DNA of 53,329 nucleotides from CAZODA01 sp964578485 (GCA_964578485.1 CAZODA010000022.1:1-53329); one strand, 5' to 3'; counted from the first letter of the stretch, positions 43,133 through 51,950 are shown. Numbers and translations are program-made. Notes: generated from the letters alone by a model not told the origin.

Positions 43133-43765
43133 TTATTGCTTCCATTTTGCAGGGTTTTTACGCCATGCATCTAATGTTTCTAAATCATCAGCCGTAACAT
43201 TTCCGTTGGCAACAGCAACTTTTAGTAAGGCTTTGTAATCACTTAGGGCCTCCAATTCAACTTCTTTTTCTGCAAATCTATCAATCGCTAACTGAAAGCC
43301 ATAGGAGAAAATTGCAAGCATCCCGAGTACTTCACCCTTTAAATTACGTATGGCCTGTGCTGCTTTTAAGCTGCTTCCCCCCGTTGAAACTAAGTCTTCA
43401 ATAATAACCACCTTTTGACCGGGCTTCATATCCCCTTCAATTAAATTTTCAAGTCCATGTCCTTTCGGGGTAGTTCTCACATAAATAAATGGCTTGTCCA
43501 ATATGTCGGCTACCAATGCTCCATGAGCTATTCCACCTGTGGCTACTCCTGCAATAACATCAAGATCAGGATACTTTCTTTTAATGATTTCGGCAAAAGC
43601 ATCTCTAATGTAATTTCGTACTTCGGGATAGGATAGGGTTTTGCGGTTATCACAGTATATTGGAGAATTCCAGCCCGATGTCCATTTAAAAGGATTTGCC
43701 GGTTGTAGTTTAATTGCTTTTATTTGCAATAACTGACTTGCAATTATTTCTTCTGTCTTTTTCAT
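43133..43765 (-). CDS. pyrE: Orotate phosphoribosyltransferase
   Basis: Transfers ribose phosphate from PRPP to orotate in de novo UMP synthesis. From the ATG at 43765 (MKKTEEIIASQLLQIKAIKL) it has 210 aa, normal length. An upstream in-frame extension to 43897 overlaps the divergent Nudix gene and does not resemble PyrE, so it is rejected as the start. The substrate loop is FKWTSGWNSPIYCDNRK and the PRPP motif is VVIIEDLVSTGGSSLKA. The start codon overlaps the opposite-strand start of the Nudix gene at CATG (43763-43766). Confidence 0.95.
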   Translation of the reverse strand: MKKTEEIIASQLLQIKAIKLQPANPFKWTSGWNSPIYCDNRKTLSYPEVRNYIRDAFAEIIKRKYPDLDVIAGVATGGIAHGALVADILDKPFIYVRTTPKGHGLENLIEGDMKPGQKVVIIEDLVSTGGSSLKAAQAIRNLKGEVLGMLAIFSYGFQLAIDRFAEKEVELEALSDYKALLKVAVANGNVTADDLETLDAWRKNPAKWKQ

Positions 43766-43769
43766 GTTA

Positions 43770-43777
43770 CAAATGTA
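43770..43777 (-). promoter_or_regulatory. Possible -7 element of pyrE
   Basis: On the minus strand TACATTTG matches TAnnTTTG exactly and lies 5 nt before the pyrE ATG. Transcription would begin at or next to the ATG, giving a leaderless or nearly leaderless message. No -33 TTTG is seen at the right distance, so confidence is low. Confidence 0.3.
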
Positions 43778-44390
43778 TAAAATCTTTTTTAAGGATAGAG
43801 TTATTTTTTTGGTAAGAGATCCGGAGCTTCTTATAAGTGAGGATTTCAATAGCGTATTAAAATATGCTAACCCGGGTGAGTTAAAAGTCTTTATCAATAA
43901 TTTCTTGGAAAGTGATTCTATACAAAGAGCTATGGTATATTATCATAATGTTGATAAATTATTACAATATTTCAGCAAGTGTTTTATTAATATAAATGCT
44001 GCCGGCGGCCTTGTATGGAATGGTAACTACAGTGAATTTATAGGAATGTGGCGAAGAGGATTTTTTGATTTACCAAAAGGAAAAGTCGAAAAAGATGAGA
44101 CTTTTGCAAAAGCAGCTTTGCGAGAAGTGGAGGAGGAGTGCGGAATTACAGAACTAAAGATAATGACTGCATTAACAAACACCTTTCATATTTATAGGAT
44201 TAATGACAATTTAATTTTAAAAAAGATCCGGTGGTATGAAATGCTCTATGAAGGAGATAGCATTCCAACTCCCCAAATATCAGAAGATATAGAATCTGTA
44301 TTCTGGATGAAACCCCAAGATATTCATAAGATTAAAGATAAATGCTATCCTTCCGTACTTGAAATTTTCAAAGCTTCGAAATATTGTTGA
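43773..44390 (+). CDS. Nudix hydrolase
   Basis: Hydrolyses a nucleoside diphosphate linked to another group; the substrate is unknown. It has 205 aa from ATG 43773, or 208 aa from ATG 43764. The Nudix box reads GxxxxxExxxxxAxxREVxEExG within GKVEKDETFAKAALREVEEECGI. An N-terminal region of about 70 residues precedes the fold. It is divergent from pyrE with overlapping start regions, an arrangement often seen in this phylum. Confidence 0.9.
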   Translation: MYKIFFKDRVIFLVRDPELLISEDFNSVLKYANPGELKVFINNFLESDSIQRAMVYYHNVDKLLQYFSKCFININAAGGLVWNGNYSEFIGMWRRGFFDLPKGKVEKDETFAKAALREVEEECGITELKIMTALTNTFHIYRINDNLILKKIRWYEMLYEGDSIPTPQISEDIESVFWMKPQDIHKIKDKCYPSVLEIFKASKYC

Positions 44391-44396
44391 ATATTA

Positions 44397-44660
44397 GAAA
44401 TGAAAAACGTCAGGACCGCAGATTATATATGATTATTGGATTTATATGATTAAAGAAAAATGAAAAATGAAGAAATGAAAAATGAAGAAATGAAAAAATA
44501 TTACCAACCAACCCAAAACCCAAAACTCAAAACTCAAAACTCGAAACATCAGAATGAAGGAATGAAGGAATGAAGAAATGAAAAGCGTCAGGGCCGCAGA
44601 TTATATATGATTATTGGATTTATATGATTAATGAAGGAATTAGTTGATTATAAATGATTA
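44397..44660. repeat. Dispersed repeats upstream of the GxxExxY gene
   Basis: Two direct copies (44397-44452 and about 44576-44630) of a unit that begins GAAATGAAAAACGTCAGG and contains ATGATTATTGGATTTATATG. A third copy lies inverted at 21-77. Between them are runs of AATGAAGAAATGAA and a stretch ACCAACCAACCCAAAACCC...ACTCGAAACATCAGAATGAAGG (44502-44570) that recurs near 46076-46127. No gene is present. Confidence 0.8.
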
Positions 44661-44664
44661 ATGG

Positions 44665-45099
44665 ATGAATATGATTAAAGAAGAATATAAACATTCAGAA
44701 ATTACTAAAACTATTATTGGCTGTGCAATGAAGGTGCACCGCACTTTGGGAAACGGCTTTCAAGAAGTGATTTACCAAAGAGCATTGGCGATTGAGATGA
44801 CAAAGCAGGGTCTATCTTTTGAACGCGAAATGGAAATGGCTATTTTTTATGAAGGTGAGCGTATAGGTACACGAAGGGTGGATTTTTTTGTTGAAAACAA
44901 AATAATGTTGGAATTAAAAGCGGTTACCCAATTAGAAAAAGTCCACTTGGCACAAGCAATTAACTATTTAGAAGCTTATCATATAGAAATTGGACTACTT
45001 ATAAATTTTGGCTCTACCAGTTTAGAATTTAAACGATTAACTATCCAAAAGAAATTAGAAAAAGCAAATCGAAATCAACGAAATCCCAAAATCCAATAA
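44665..45099 (+). CDS. GxxExxY family protein
   Basis: 144 aa, with the family-naming motif in GNGFQEVIYQ. The rest (MKVHRTLG, FYEGERIGTRRVDFFVENKIMLELKAV) resembles the PD-(D/E)XK nuclease-like core these proteins are thought to have. The function is unknown. These genes are typically scattered in Bacteroidota and some Deltaproteobacteria within repeat-rich gaps, as here. The start at 44665 is the first of two ATGs (44665 and 44671). Confidence 0.9.
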   Translation: MNMIKEEYKHSEITKTIIGCAMKVHRTLGNGFQEVIYQRALAIEMTKQGLSFEREMEMAIFYEGERIGTRRVDFFVENKIMLELKAVTQLEKVHLAQAINYLEAYHIEIGLLINFGSTSLEFKRLTIQKKLEKANRNQRNPKIQ

Positions 45100-45137
45100 A
45101 TCAACGGTACAGACAGATTAAGGAATTAGTTGATTAG
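45099..45137 (+). repeat. 39-bp direct repeat, left copy
   Basis: Identical over 39 bp to 45980-46018. Both begin AATCAACGGTACAGACAGAT and end in GTTGATTAG. The two copies bracket the four-helix-bundle gene and 0.84 kb of DNA, which may have been inserted or duplicated by recombination between them. Confidence 0.9.
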
Positions 45138-45195
45138 TTGATTAGCAAATTTGTGGATTAAGGAATGAAAAATGAAGGAATGAAGAAATTAAGAA

Positions 45196-45567
45196 ATGAA
45201 AAATGAAGGAATGAAAAATCCAGTTTTAGATAAATCATATGCATTTGCAAAAGAAATTGTCTTAATCTACAAAAAAATGTTGATAAATAGGGAGTTTGTT
45301 TTATCTCGACAAATTGTAAGATGTGGAACTTCTATTGGTGCAAATGTTGAAGAAGCCCAAGGAGCTCAATCACCAAGAGATTTTGTTGCAAAAATGCAAA
45401 TCTCATTAAAAGAAGCGAAGGAAACTCATTTTTGGTTACGGCTATTAAGAGATACTGAAACTATTGAACAACAAGAAGCAAACACTTTAATAAAGGATTG
45501 TGAAGAACTAATTTATTTGTTAACTGCAATTTTAAAAAAAGCAAAAGAGAATTTGGGGAAAAAATAA
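45196..45567 (+). CDS. Four helix bundle protein (23S rRNA intervening-sequence type)
   Basis: 123 aa. The pattern VLSRQIVRCGTSIGANVEEAQGAQSPRDFVAKMQISLKEAKETHFWLRLL is that of the four-helix-bundle family, whose members are often carried in 23S rRNA intervening sequences or sit alone in intergenic repeats. The function is unknown. It starts inside the GAATGAAAAATGAAGG repeat, so the first codons are repeat sequence. The core from about residue 9 on is conserved. It lies between two identical 39-bp direct repeats. Confidence 0.88.
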   Translation: MKNEGMKNPVLDKSYAFAKEIVLIYKKMLINREFVLSRQIVRCGTSIGANVEEAQGAQSPRDFVAKMQISLKEAKETHFWLRLLRDTETIEQQEANTLIKDCEELIYLLTAILKKAKENLGKK

Positions 45568-46157
45568 GGAATGAAGGGGTGAAGGAATGAAGAAATTAAG
45601 AAATGAAATGTACTCAAAGCATCCTGCTTTGAGAAAAGGCATTTCCAGCATGCTCGGCGACCACGTCTTCGTAATTGATAATTCGTTTTGATTTTTGCGG
45701 GCTCTGCGTGAACCATTCTTTGCGGTCTTTGTGTACCAATCTTTGCGCCTTTGCGTGGAAATTATTCGTGTAATTAAAAAAGGGGTTATATCATCGATTA
45801 CAGCTTTATTAAAATCAAAAAATAATCTACATAGTACATTTTTATTTTACAATTTAAAATCCTCAGAGCAATATTTTAAAGTCATGTCTGTCGGAATGGG
45901 TATTCCTCATGTTAATCCTCATGAATTCCTTAATTTTTCATTTTTCATTTTTCATTCCTTCATTTCAAGAGCAAAGCCTAATCAACGGTACAGACAGATT
46001 AAGGAATTAGTTGATTAGCAAATGAGATGATGTGATAATTAGCAGATGAGTAGATTGAAGAAATGAAGAAATATTACCAACCAACCCAAAACTCGAAACC
46101 CAAAACTCGAAACATCAGAATGAAGGCATTAGTAAATTATGGGATATTCCCAAAAAA
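45568..46157. repeat. Repeat-filled intergenic region after the four-helix-bundle gene
   Basis: No gene is supported here. It contains GAATGAAGAAATTAAGAAATGAA runs (45571-45607). A decayed Bacteroidota-type block (GCGGGCTCTGCGTGAACC...TTTGCGGTCTTTGTG) lies at about 45697-45765. The right 39-bp repeat is at 45980-46018, and a second copy of the ACCAACCAACCC/ACTCGAAACATCAGAATGAAGG stretch is near 46076-46127. The hypothetical 107-aa frame at 45695-46018 runs across these and is rejected. Confidence 0.7.
45980..46018 (+). repeat. 39-bp direct repeat, right copy
   Basis: Exact match to 45099-45137, in the same orientation. See the left copy for what lies between. Confidence 0.9.
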
Positions 46158-46184
46158 AGAAGCTGTTCTTGCGAGACAGCTTCT
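46158..46184 (-). terminator. Rho-independent terminator of the type A cargo gene
   Basis: On the minus strand the stem AGAAGCTGT/ACAGCTTCT (9 bp) with a 9-nt loop is followed by seven T. It lies 11 nt after the stop of the gene at 46195. It shares its stem sequence with the terminator at 14791. Confidence 0.85.
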
Positions 46185-46194
46185 ATGGTTTGTC

Positions 46195-47079
46195 TTATTT
46201 TATCATGCGTACTACTTGTTTTTGCTTATTTTGGTCGGTTAATGTTACTAAATAAATGCCTTTGGGCAGATGGCTCACCTGTATTGTTTGCTCACCATTT
46301 AGCTGCTTATGTAGCACTATTTGTCCTGTAAGAGAGCTTATGCTAACGGAGACAATCTGTTTATGACCTTGAATATGGATATAGTCGCTAAAGGGATTTG
46401 GGTGTACATTAACTTCATATTTATCTAAGCTTTCAATGTTAGTTTCCATTTCAACGAAAGCACGAATACACCAGTTGTAATTAAGACTACCTTCAGTAAG
46501 GTCATTAAGGCTTTGCCATTTCCCCTCGATGAATATTTTATTACCTTTTTCATCAACCGCCGGACCTTCATCACAACCTGCGGGATGTCCTTTTTGGGCA
46601 TTTACCCAATATCCAAACCAAAGTTCTTGAGAAGCATCAATGGTGTATGGTTCATCAAGATTATATACTAACCAGACATCACCTTCAGTTACCTCTATTG
46701 GCTGTGAATAAACTTCAGTTGGAGTAGTGCCGGTCCAGATTTTGAGAATATACTCAGCTGTTTCATAAGAGTTTTTTCCGGCAGTAATCATCATTTGGGT
46801 AATTTTCCATCCATGATAACCCTCTAAGTCTTTCGGTGTCCAGCGACTGGCAACAGCCGCTTCAAAAGGCCCATTTGCGCCAACTGCGTTACCATGGTGA
46901 TTATCCTTATCCCAAGTAATCCAGTTTTTAAAAGACTGATGAGCATCGGCCCTGTTATACATGGGGAACTTGATTTCAGTTTCTGTTTCGCTCATATAAA
47001 CCGAAAGTTCTTGCTTTTGTGCAAAAGAGCCTACTGATATGGCAGTAAGCAAAAGAAAAGTAAATAGTTTTTTCATCAT
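46195..47079 (-). CDS. T9SS type A sorting domain protein
   Basis: 294 aa secreted protein. The signal peptide is KKLFTFLLLTAISVGSFAQ. The C-terminal 75-80 residues form the Por secretion tail: NVHPNPFSDYIHIQG, then SVSISSLTGQIVLHKQL and LPKGIYLVTLTDQNKQKQVVRMIK. The cargo part (about 20-210) is rich in aromatic residues. Its sequence LWFGYWVNAQKGHPAGCDEGPAV could be a beta-sandwich carbohydrate- or protein-binding module, but no family was recognised. It would be exported by the T9SS whose PorQ is at 3 kb. Confidence 0.88.
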   Translation of the reverse strand: MMKKLFTFLLLTAISVGSFAQKQELSVYMSETETEIKFPMYNRADAHQSFKNWITWDKDNHHGNAVGANGPFEAAVASRWTPKDLEGYHGWKITQMMITAGKNSYETAEYILKIWTGTTPTEVYSQPIEVTEGDVWLVYNLDEPYTIDASQELWFGYWVNAQKGHPAGCDEGPAVDEKGNKIFIEGKWQSLNDLTEGSLNYNWCIRAFVEMETNIESLDKYEVNVHPNPFSDYIHIQGHKQIVSVSISSLTGQIVLHKQLNGEQTIQVSHLPKGIYLVTLTDQNKQKQVVRMIK

Positions 47080-47190
47080 TATTTTTTAAATTATTGAATA
47101 AAAAAGTAAAATATTCTAAATAGGCATATAAAAATCCCATTATTGAGCATTTTGGAAAATAATCCCTCTATTATCCTAACTCAAATATTT

Positions 47191-48006
47191 TTATTTAGCT
47201 CCGATTTTGATAGTCATGATTACATCATTTGTAGGACGGTCGGCGTTGTTAACTTCAAGTTCTGCAATTTTATCAATTACTTCCAAACCTTTAATTACTT
47301 CTCCAAATACTGTATATTCTCCGTCTAAGTGAGGTGTACCTCCTATGCCGGTATATGCTTTGCGATGTTCTTCAGGTAAGCTGCTTGGTTCTATTTCATT
47401 TATTTCCTGTGCAGCAAGTTGTTCAACTTTTTGGATGAGCTCCATAAATTCTTCCCGCATATTTGCTTCTTGCAATTCGACTAATTCATTTCGAAATGGT
47501 TCGGCATATTTCATAAAAACTTGCTGTCGCAATCTATCGGTTTTCATGTTTTCAATCTGATCCAGCTCTTCATTGGAATATATCCTTCCTTGTACCAGAT
47601 AAAATTGTGAGCCTGAGGATTCTTTTAAGGGGTTTACCTGGTCACCCTGGCGGGCTGCTGCAAGAGCGCCTTTTTTATGAAAGTATTGTGGGTAATAAAT
47701 TTCAGCTTTTAGATTATAATCTGTGCCTCCTGCACCAAGGCTTGCATTGGATGTCGCATTTCGTGATGCGGGGTCTCCTCCTTGAATCATAAAGTCTTTT
47801 ATCACTCTGTGGAATAGTAATCCATCGTAGAAACCTTCCTTACAAAGTTTTATAAAATTTTCTTTGTGAACAGGAGTTTCATCATAAAGCAATATTGTAA
47901 TGTTACCATATTCAGTTTCTATTGTAACAAGATTCTCATCCTGTTCACAGGCAAATAATAATTGACTTGTAAGGGCAAGTAAAACAACAAAAAATAATCG
48001 GTTCAT
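47191..48006 (-). CDS. Cyclophilin-type peptidyl-prolyl isomerase lipoprotein
   Basis: Catalyses cis-trans isomerisation of proline bonds in exported proteins. It has 271 aa with a lipobox (SQLLFACEQ), so it is anchored in the envelope. Cyclophilin blocks: FHRVIKDFMIQGGDP, GSQFYLVQG and YTVFGEVIKGLEVIDKI. Between GSQFY and HLDGEYTVFG there is an extra Glu/Gln-rich helical insert of about 75 residues, larger than in the short E. coli enzymes. It is the last gene of the operon 49213-47191. Confidence 0.93.
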   Translation of the reverse strand: MNRLFFVVLLALTSQLLFACEQDENLVTIETEYGNITILLYDETPVHKENFIKLCKEGFYDGLLFHRVIKDFMIQGGDPASRNATSNASLGAGGTDYNLKAEIYYPQYFHKKGALAAARQGDQVNPLKESSGSQFYLVQGRIYSNEELDQIENMKTDRLRQQVFMKYAEPFRNELVELQEANMREEFMELIQKVEQLAAQEINEIEPSSLPEEHRKAYTGIGGTPHLDGEYTVFGEVIKGLEVIDKIAELEVNNADRPTNDVIMTIKIGAK

Positions 48007-48009
48007 AGT

Positions 48010-48342
48010 CTAACATATATTTAATTGAAAATATTTAATCATAGCTGTTTTCAATAAGCGTTTTTGATAGGAAGGGCTAAAGCCTTTAATTTTTTTTATT
48101 TCTTTAAATTTAGGCCAGCCGTCCTCGTCCGCTCCTATATTTTCGAGGTAGCCGAGTAATGTGAACATGGTACATTTACCAAGATTTATAAGATCCCATT
48201 TCTCTTCTCTTGAGTATTGGCCCATTCCACTTCCTTTTTCTTGAACTCCAATGACGAATAGCATAAAATCAAAATCAGCTGTAACCTTGAAATGCTTACT
48301 CACATTTAAAACTGTCTCATCCCAAAAATCAATAGCATTCAT
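48010..48342 (-). CDS. Small hypothetical protein
   Basis: 110 aa, not recognised. It is predicted cytoplasmic and largely helical, with acidic N- and basic C-terminal halves (MNAIDFWDETVLNVSKHF...; FKEIKKIKGFSPSYQKRLLKTAMIKYF). No signal peptide or catalytic motif is visible. It sits 13 nt after the LpxH-like gene and 3 nt before the cyclophilin gene on the same strand, so it is co-transcribed. Its conserved position would be the main clue to its role. Confidence 0.75.
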   Translation of the reverse strand: MNAIDFWDETVLNVSKHFKVTADFDFMLFVIGVQEKGSGMGQYSREEKWDLINLGKCTMFTLLGYLENIGADEDGWPKFKEIKKIKGFSPSYQKRLLKTAMIKYFQLNIC

Positions 48343-48355
48343 AATTCATAAGTTT

Positions 48356-49213
48356 TTAGCTTTCAAGTATTTCTCTAAAAGCTTTAATAAATATATCCTC
48401 AAGAGATTCAGCGAATACCTCTTCTACGATGGAACTTTCAGAAAGTTCGTTTTTGTCCTCTTTCCAATATCTAAGATGCCAGTCACCATTTTCAAATTCC
48501 AAGGCTGTCATATTATCTACCCAATCGCCCGAGTTTAAATATATAATTGTTCCCATTGGGGTTTTAATTCTCTTTTTTGCAGGTCTGTGTATATGTCCGC
48601 ATATTACATAGTCATATCCTTTACGTATTCCAAGTCGTGCAACCATGGCTTCAAACTTTGAAACCACTTCTTTTTTTCCTCCTTTAATTCTATCTTTGAT
48701 TTTTCCTGCCAGTGAGATTCTTTTTTTCCCAAAGAGGCTTAAAATTGAGTTAGCAATTTTATTTATTCCTGTTAGTATTCCATAGCCTACCGAGCCCATT
48801 TTTGCCAACCATTTGGAATGGTGCATAACAACGTCAAACACATCGCCATGAAAAATCCATGTTGTAGTTTCTTCAAGTTCTAATAGTATTTTATTTTCAA
48901 TTTTTAAATTTCCAAAATCAATACCTGTAAAGCGTCTTGCTATTTCATCATGATTTCCCGGAATGTATATAATTCGGGTTCCTTCTTCAGCTAGTTTTAA
49001 AAAATATCGGATTATTTTTAGGTGAGCTGCGGGGAAATAGTTTGGTGAAAATCTCCATACATCAACGATATCACCATTTAGCACTAAGATTTCCGGCTTT
49101 ATTGATTTAAGGTAGGAATGAAGCTGAGATGCTTTACTGCCGTATGTTCCAAGGTGAACATCGGATATAACTACTGCTTTTAAAGTCCTCTTTGAAGCAT
49201 CTTTCTCGCCCAT
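48356..49213 (-). CDS. UDP-2,3-diacylglucosamine diphosphatase-like metallophosphoesterase
   Basis: 285 aa calcineurin-type phosphoesterase. The metal motifs are complete: SDVHLG, LNGDIVDVW, GNHDE, HGDVFD and CGHIHRP. The overall layout matches the Bacteroidota LpxH-like enzymes that cut UDP-2,3-diacylglucosamine to lipid X in lipid A synthesis. Another sugar-nucleotide diphosphatase substrate remains possible. It is the first gene of a three-gene operon. Confidence 0.85.
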   Translation of the reverse strand: MGEKDASKRTLKAVVISDVHLGTYGSKASQLHSYLKSIKPEILVLNGDIVDVWRFSPNYFPAAHLKIIRYFLKLAEEGTRIIYIPGNHDEIARRFTGIDFGNLKIENKILLELEETTTWIFHGDVFDVVMHHSKWLAKMGSVGYGILTGINKIANSILSLFGKKRISLAGKIKDRIKGGKKEVVSKFEAMVARLGIRKGYDYVICGHIHRPAKKRIKTPMGTIIYLNSGDWVDNMTALEFENGDWHLRYWKEDKNELSESSIVEEVFAESLEDIFIKAFREILES

Positions 49214-49287
49214 ATTCCATCAATTGAGGATGCAAAGATAAATAAATGATGTTATTAATCTAATAACTTATAAGTTGAAAACAATAT

Positions 49288-51873
49288 TCAATAGCAGTTA
49301 TTTAGTGTTTTAATAATTAAGTCATTATTTATATCGATATCATAATCGGTATAGATTTCAACTGTTTTAATTTGGCCGGGAAGTAAATCAAAATAGTTAT
49401 CCGAAAAGAATATATTGTCATAGTGGCTGTTTAAATAAACATTTTTTGCCAATATTTCCGACAATAATGAAATTTTATATCCTTTGTTTGTTTTTTTGTA
49501 GTGCCAATCAATATTAGTTTTTGGGAGCATTAAATCTTTTGGAGGATTGAAATAGAAAAGATTGTTTGCAAGTATTTTATTATCCTTTTTTAATTCTATT
49601 GTGACAAGTGATGATTTTGGATTTATTTGTTGAAGCATTTTATTTAGCTCCGTTTTAAATATTAAGGTTGAAGTATTTGGAGGAATTTGAATTGTTTTTG
49701 CAGCATTATAAAGTTCTAAGCCATAAAAGTTTACAAGTTTAACTAATAGCTTTACATCTTTTATCACTGTCAGGCCATCATTAACAGCGTAAACATTAAA
49801 ATTGTTATTTTCAAGTTCAGTTGAAACAATTATTTCTTTATTAGCTTTTTTAACTGCATAATGGGCAGCCTTCCATTGTCCAAAATAATCAACAGTGGAC
49901 CATGATATAGTGGGCCAGCTGTCATTAAGCTGCCAATATAGTGAACCCATACAGTGGGGCATGTTTCGGCGATGAGCTTCAATAGCAGTTTTATATGCTT
50001 TGGCTTGCAATAATTGACTTACATAAGTAAAGTCTTCAAATTTTTCCGGAACTTTATAATACCATTGCATGTATTTTTTGATCATGTCATTGCCATCAAA
50101 ACCCGGGCTGATATATTCCATTCTTCCACGTTGACGGTGTCGCATTACTGTGGAAGAGAATTTTCTGTCCTCTTCTTCAGTAAATTTATTGATAGTATGC
50201 ATATCGGGGAATGATTGCAAACCGTATTCACTTACAAAGCGAGGAACATTATTTGCATAATTTGAAAAAGGTAACTGACCAAACCAAATAGTCCAATCAT
50301 GCTCATCTCCTGATTTTCGATCAGCTTTTTGATTTCCAAATGCCATAGGCGACGAGCTCCAATATGGAGTTTTAGGATCAAACTTTTTTACTGCTTCAGG
50401 TAATATTTCATACCATATTCGTTCAAATGTTTTCCACATAAAATCTTTCACCTCGGGTTCATACATATTGTTCCATCCCCATTCATGCCAGCCATGCAGG
50501 TTTTCATTATTGCCACACCATAAAGCAAGACATGCATAATTCCTAAGCCGTTTCACATTGTATTCAGCCTCTTTTCTAATATTGTCGAGATGCTCTTCAT
50601 CACCCGGCTGCAATGCACATGAAAACATAAAATCCTGCCATACAAGTATCCCGTTTTTATCACATAACTTATAAAACAACTCTTCTTGATAAATAGCCCC
50701 ACCCCAAACACGTAGCATATTCATATTGGCATTCACAGCATTGTCTATCAGTTTATGAAATGCCTCGTCAGTAGTTGAGGGAGTCAGCGTTTCTGGAGGT
50801 ATTATGTTTGCCCCCTTCATAAAGACAGGTACCCCATTTAGTTCAAAATAAAAACTTCTCCCTTTTTCATCGGCATCCTGCACTAATTTTAATGAACGGA
50901 CACCATATTCTAAATGGTATTGGTCAATAACTTTGCCTTTATGGCTTAGCTCTATGTTAAAATCATAAAGGTAAGCTTCACCTAATCCATTTGACCACCA
51001 CAGCTTAGGATCTTCTATTTCAAAATCTAAGGAAATCTTTTTTTCTCCGGGTTTTAATTTAAATGATTTTTCGGCATAGTATTCTTTTCCGTTAATATTT
51101 AATGAAAGCTTGTATTTTCCTTTTTTACTTGTTTCAATTTCAGCTTCCAATAATAAAAGGGCTACTTTATCATTTATTGAATTTGTATGGATATTGACAT
51201 CTTTTAAACGGGCATTATTCCATCCTACAAGTTCAATGGGGCGCCATATTCCTGAGCTAACAAGTCGTGGTCCCCAGTCCCATCCATAATGGAAGGGGGC
51301 TTTACGGGTGAACACATTTGTTCGTTCATCTTCAGCTGCTTGTTCGTTTATTGCAGGGATAATATAATTTAGTTTTTGAAGTTTTTTCATTCCCATTTTT
51401 ATTGGAGAACGAAAAATGATTTTCAAGTCATTTTGTATTGGATTTAACAAGTTTTTAATGTCTGCCTTATATGCTATAAACATATTATCACTTTCCAAGA
51501 TCAGCTTTTCGTTTAAATATATTTCGGCATAAGTGTCGAGTCCGTGAAATATCAATTCAATATTTTCAGCATCAAATCCTTTAAAGGAGGTATTATACTC
51601 CCAGTCTTTATCTTCAATCCACTGTATATCATCTTCATTTGTTCTATAATGTGGGTCAGGAATTATTTTATTATTAATAAGATCGGTATGAACAGTACCC
51701 GGGACTATTGCCGGAAGTAGTTCATTTTTTCCTGCTTCTGTAAATGTCCAGTTATTTTCAAGTATCATGTTTTTTTTAATTGTTATGGCATCTTGCTTGT
51801 TACAGGCGCTTATTATAAATGCTGTTACAACAAAAATAAAATATGAATAATTAAAAGAAGCTTTGGTTTTCAT
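49288..51873 (-). CDS. Beta-mannosidase, GH2, lipoprotein
   Basis: Removes terminal beta-mannose from manno-oligosaccharides. It has 861 aa with a lipoprotein signal (FIISACNK), so it is probably membrane-anchored in the periplasm. The N-terminal block (VPGTVHTDLINNKIIPDPHYRTNEDDIQWIEDKDWEY) is the beta-mannosidase signature. The TIM barrel has acid/base E457 in WCGNNENLHG and nucleophile E549 in SEYGLQSFP. The length and domain order fit the family. It stands as a single gene with no polysaccharide-uptake genes beside it. Confidence 0.93.
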   Translation of the reverse strand: MKTKASFNYSYFIFVVTAFIISACNKQDAITIKKNMILENNWTFTEAGKNELLPAIVPGTVHTDLINNKIIPDPHYRTNEDDIQWIEDKDWEYNTSFKGFDAENIELIFHGLDTYAEIYLNEKLILESDNMFIAYKADIKNLLNPIQNDLKIIFRSPIKMGMKKLQKLNYIIPAINEQAAEDERTNVFTRKAPFHYGWDWGPRLVSSGIWRPIELVGWNNARLKDVNIHTNSINDKVALLLLEAEIETSKKGKYKLSLNINGKEYYAEKSFKLKPGEKKISLDFEIEDPKLWWSNGLGEAYLYDFNIELSHKGKVIDQYHLEYGVRSLKLVQDADEKGRSFYFELNGVPVFMKGANIIPPETLTPSTTDEAFHKLIDNAVNANMNMLRVWGGAIYQEELFYKLCDKNGILVWQDFMFSCALQPGDEEHLDNIRKEAEYNVKRLRNYACLALWCGNNENLHGWHEWGWNNMYEPEVKDFMWKTFERIWYEILPEAVKKFDPKTPYWSSSPMAFGNQKADRKSGDEHDWTIWFGQLPFSNYANNVPRFVSEYGLQSFPDMHTINKFTEEEDRKFSSTVMRHRQRGRMEYISPGFDGNDMIKKYMQWYYKVPEKFEDFTYVSQLLQAKAYKTAIEAHRRNMPHCMGSLYWQLNDSWPTISWSTVDYFGQWKAAHYAVKKANKEIIVSTELENNNFNVYAVNDGLTVIKDVKLLVKLVNFYGLELYNAAKTIQIPPNTSTLIFKTELNKMLQQINPKSSLVTIELKKDNKILANNLFYFNPPKDLMLPKTNIDWHYKKTNKGYKISLLSEILAKNVYLNSHYDNIFFSDNYFDLLPGQIKTVEIYTDYDIDINNDLIIKTLNNCY

Positions 51874-51950
51874 GGATTTATCGACTTTAGATCTAGCTTG
51901 TTTTTATGTTTGTTAAAGAAATATCAGAATAGCACAATATTGATTGCTTT

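Noticed and set aside
43766..43897. Longer N-terminus of PyrE
   Set aside because: The 44 extra residues lie over the divergent Nudix gene and do not look like PyrE. ATG at 43765 gives the normal length.
44397..44660. Possible CRISPR array
   Set aside because: The two copies are 179 bp apart with other repeats between and no constant spacer length.
45695..46018. 107-aa reading frame after the four-helix-bundle gene
   Set aside because: It spans several known intergenic repeat units, including one copy of the 39-bp direct repeat, and has no domain.
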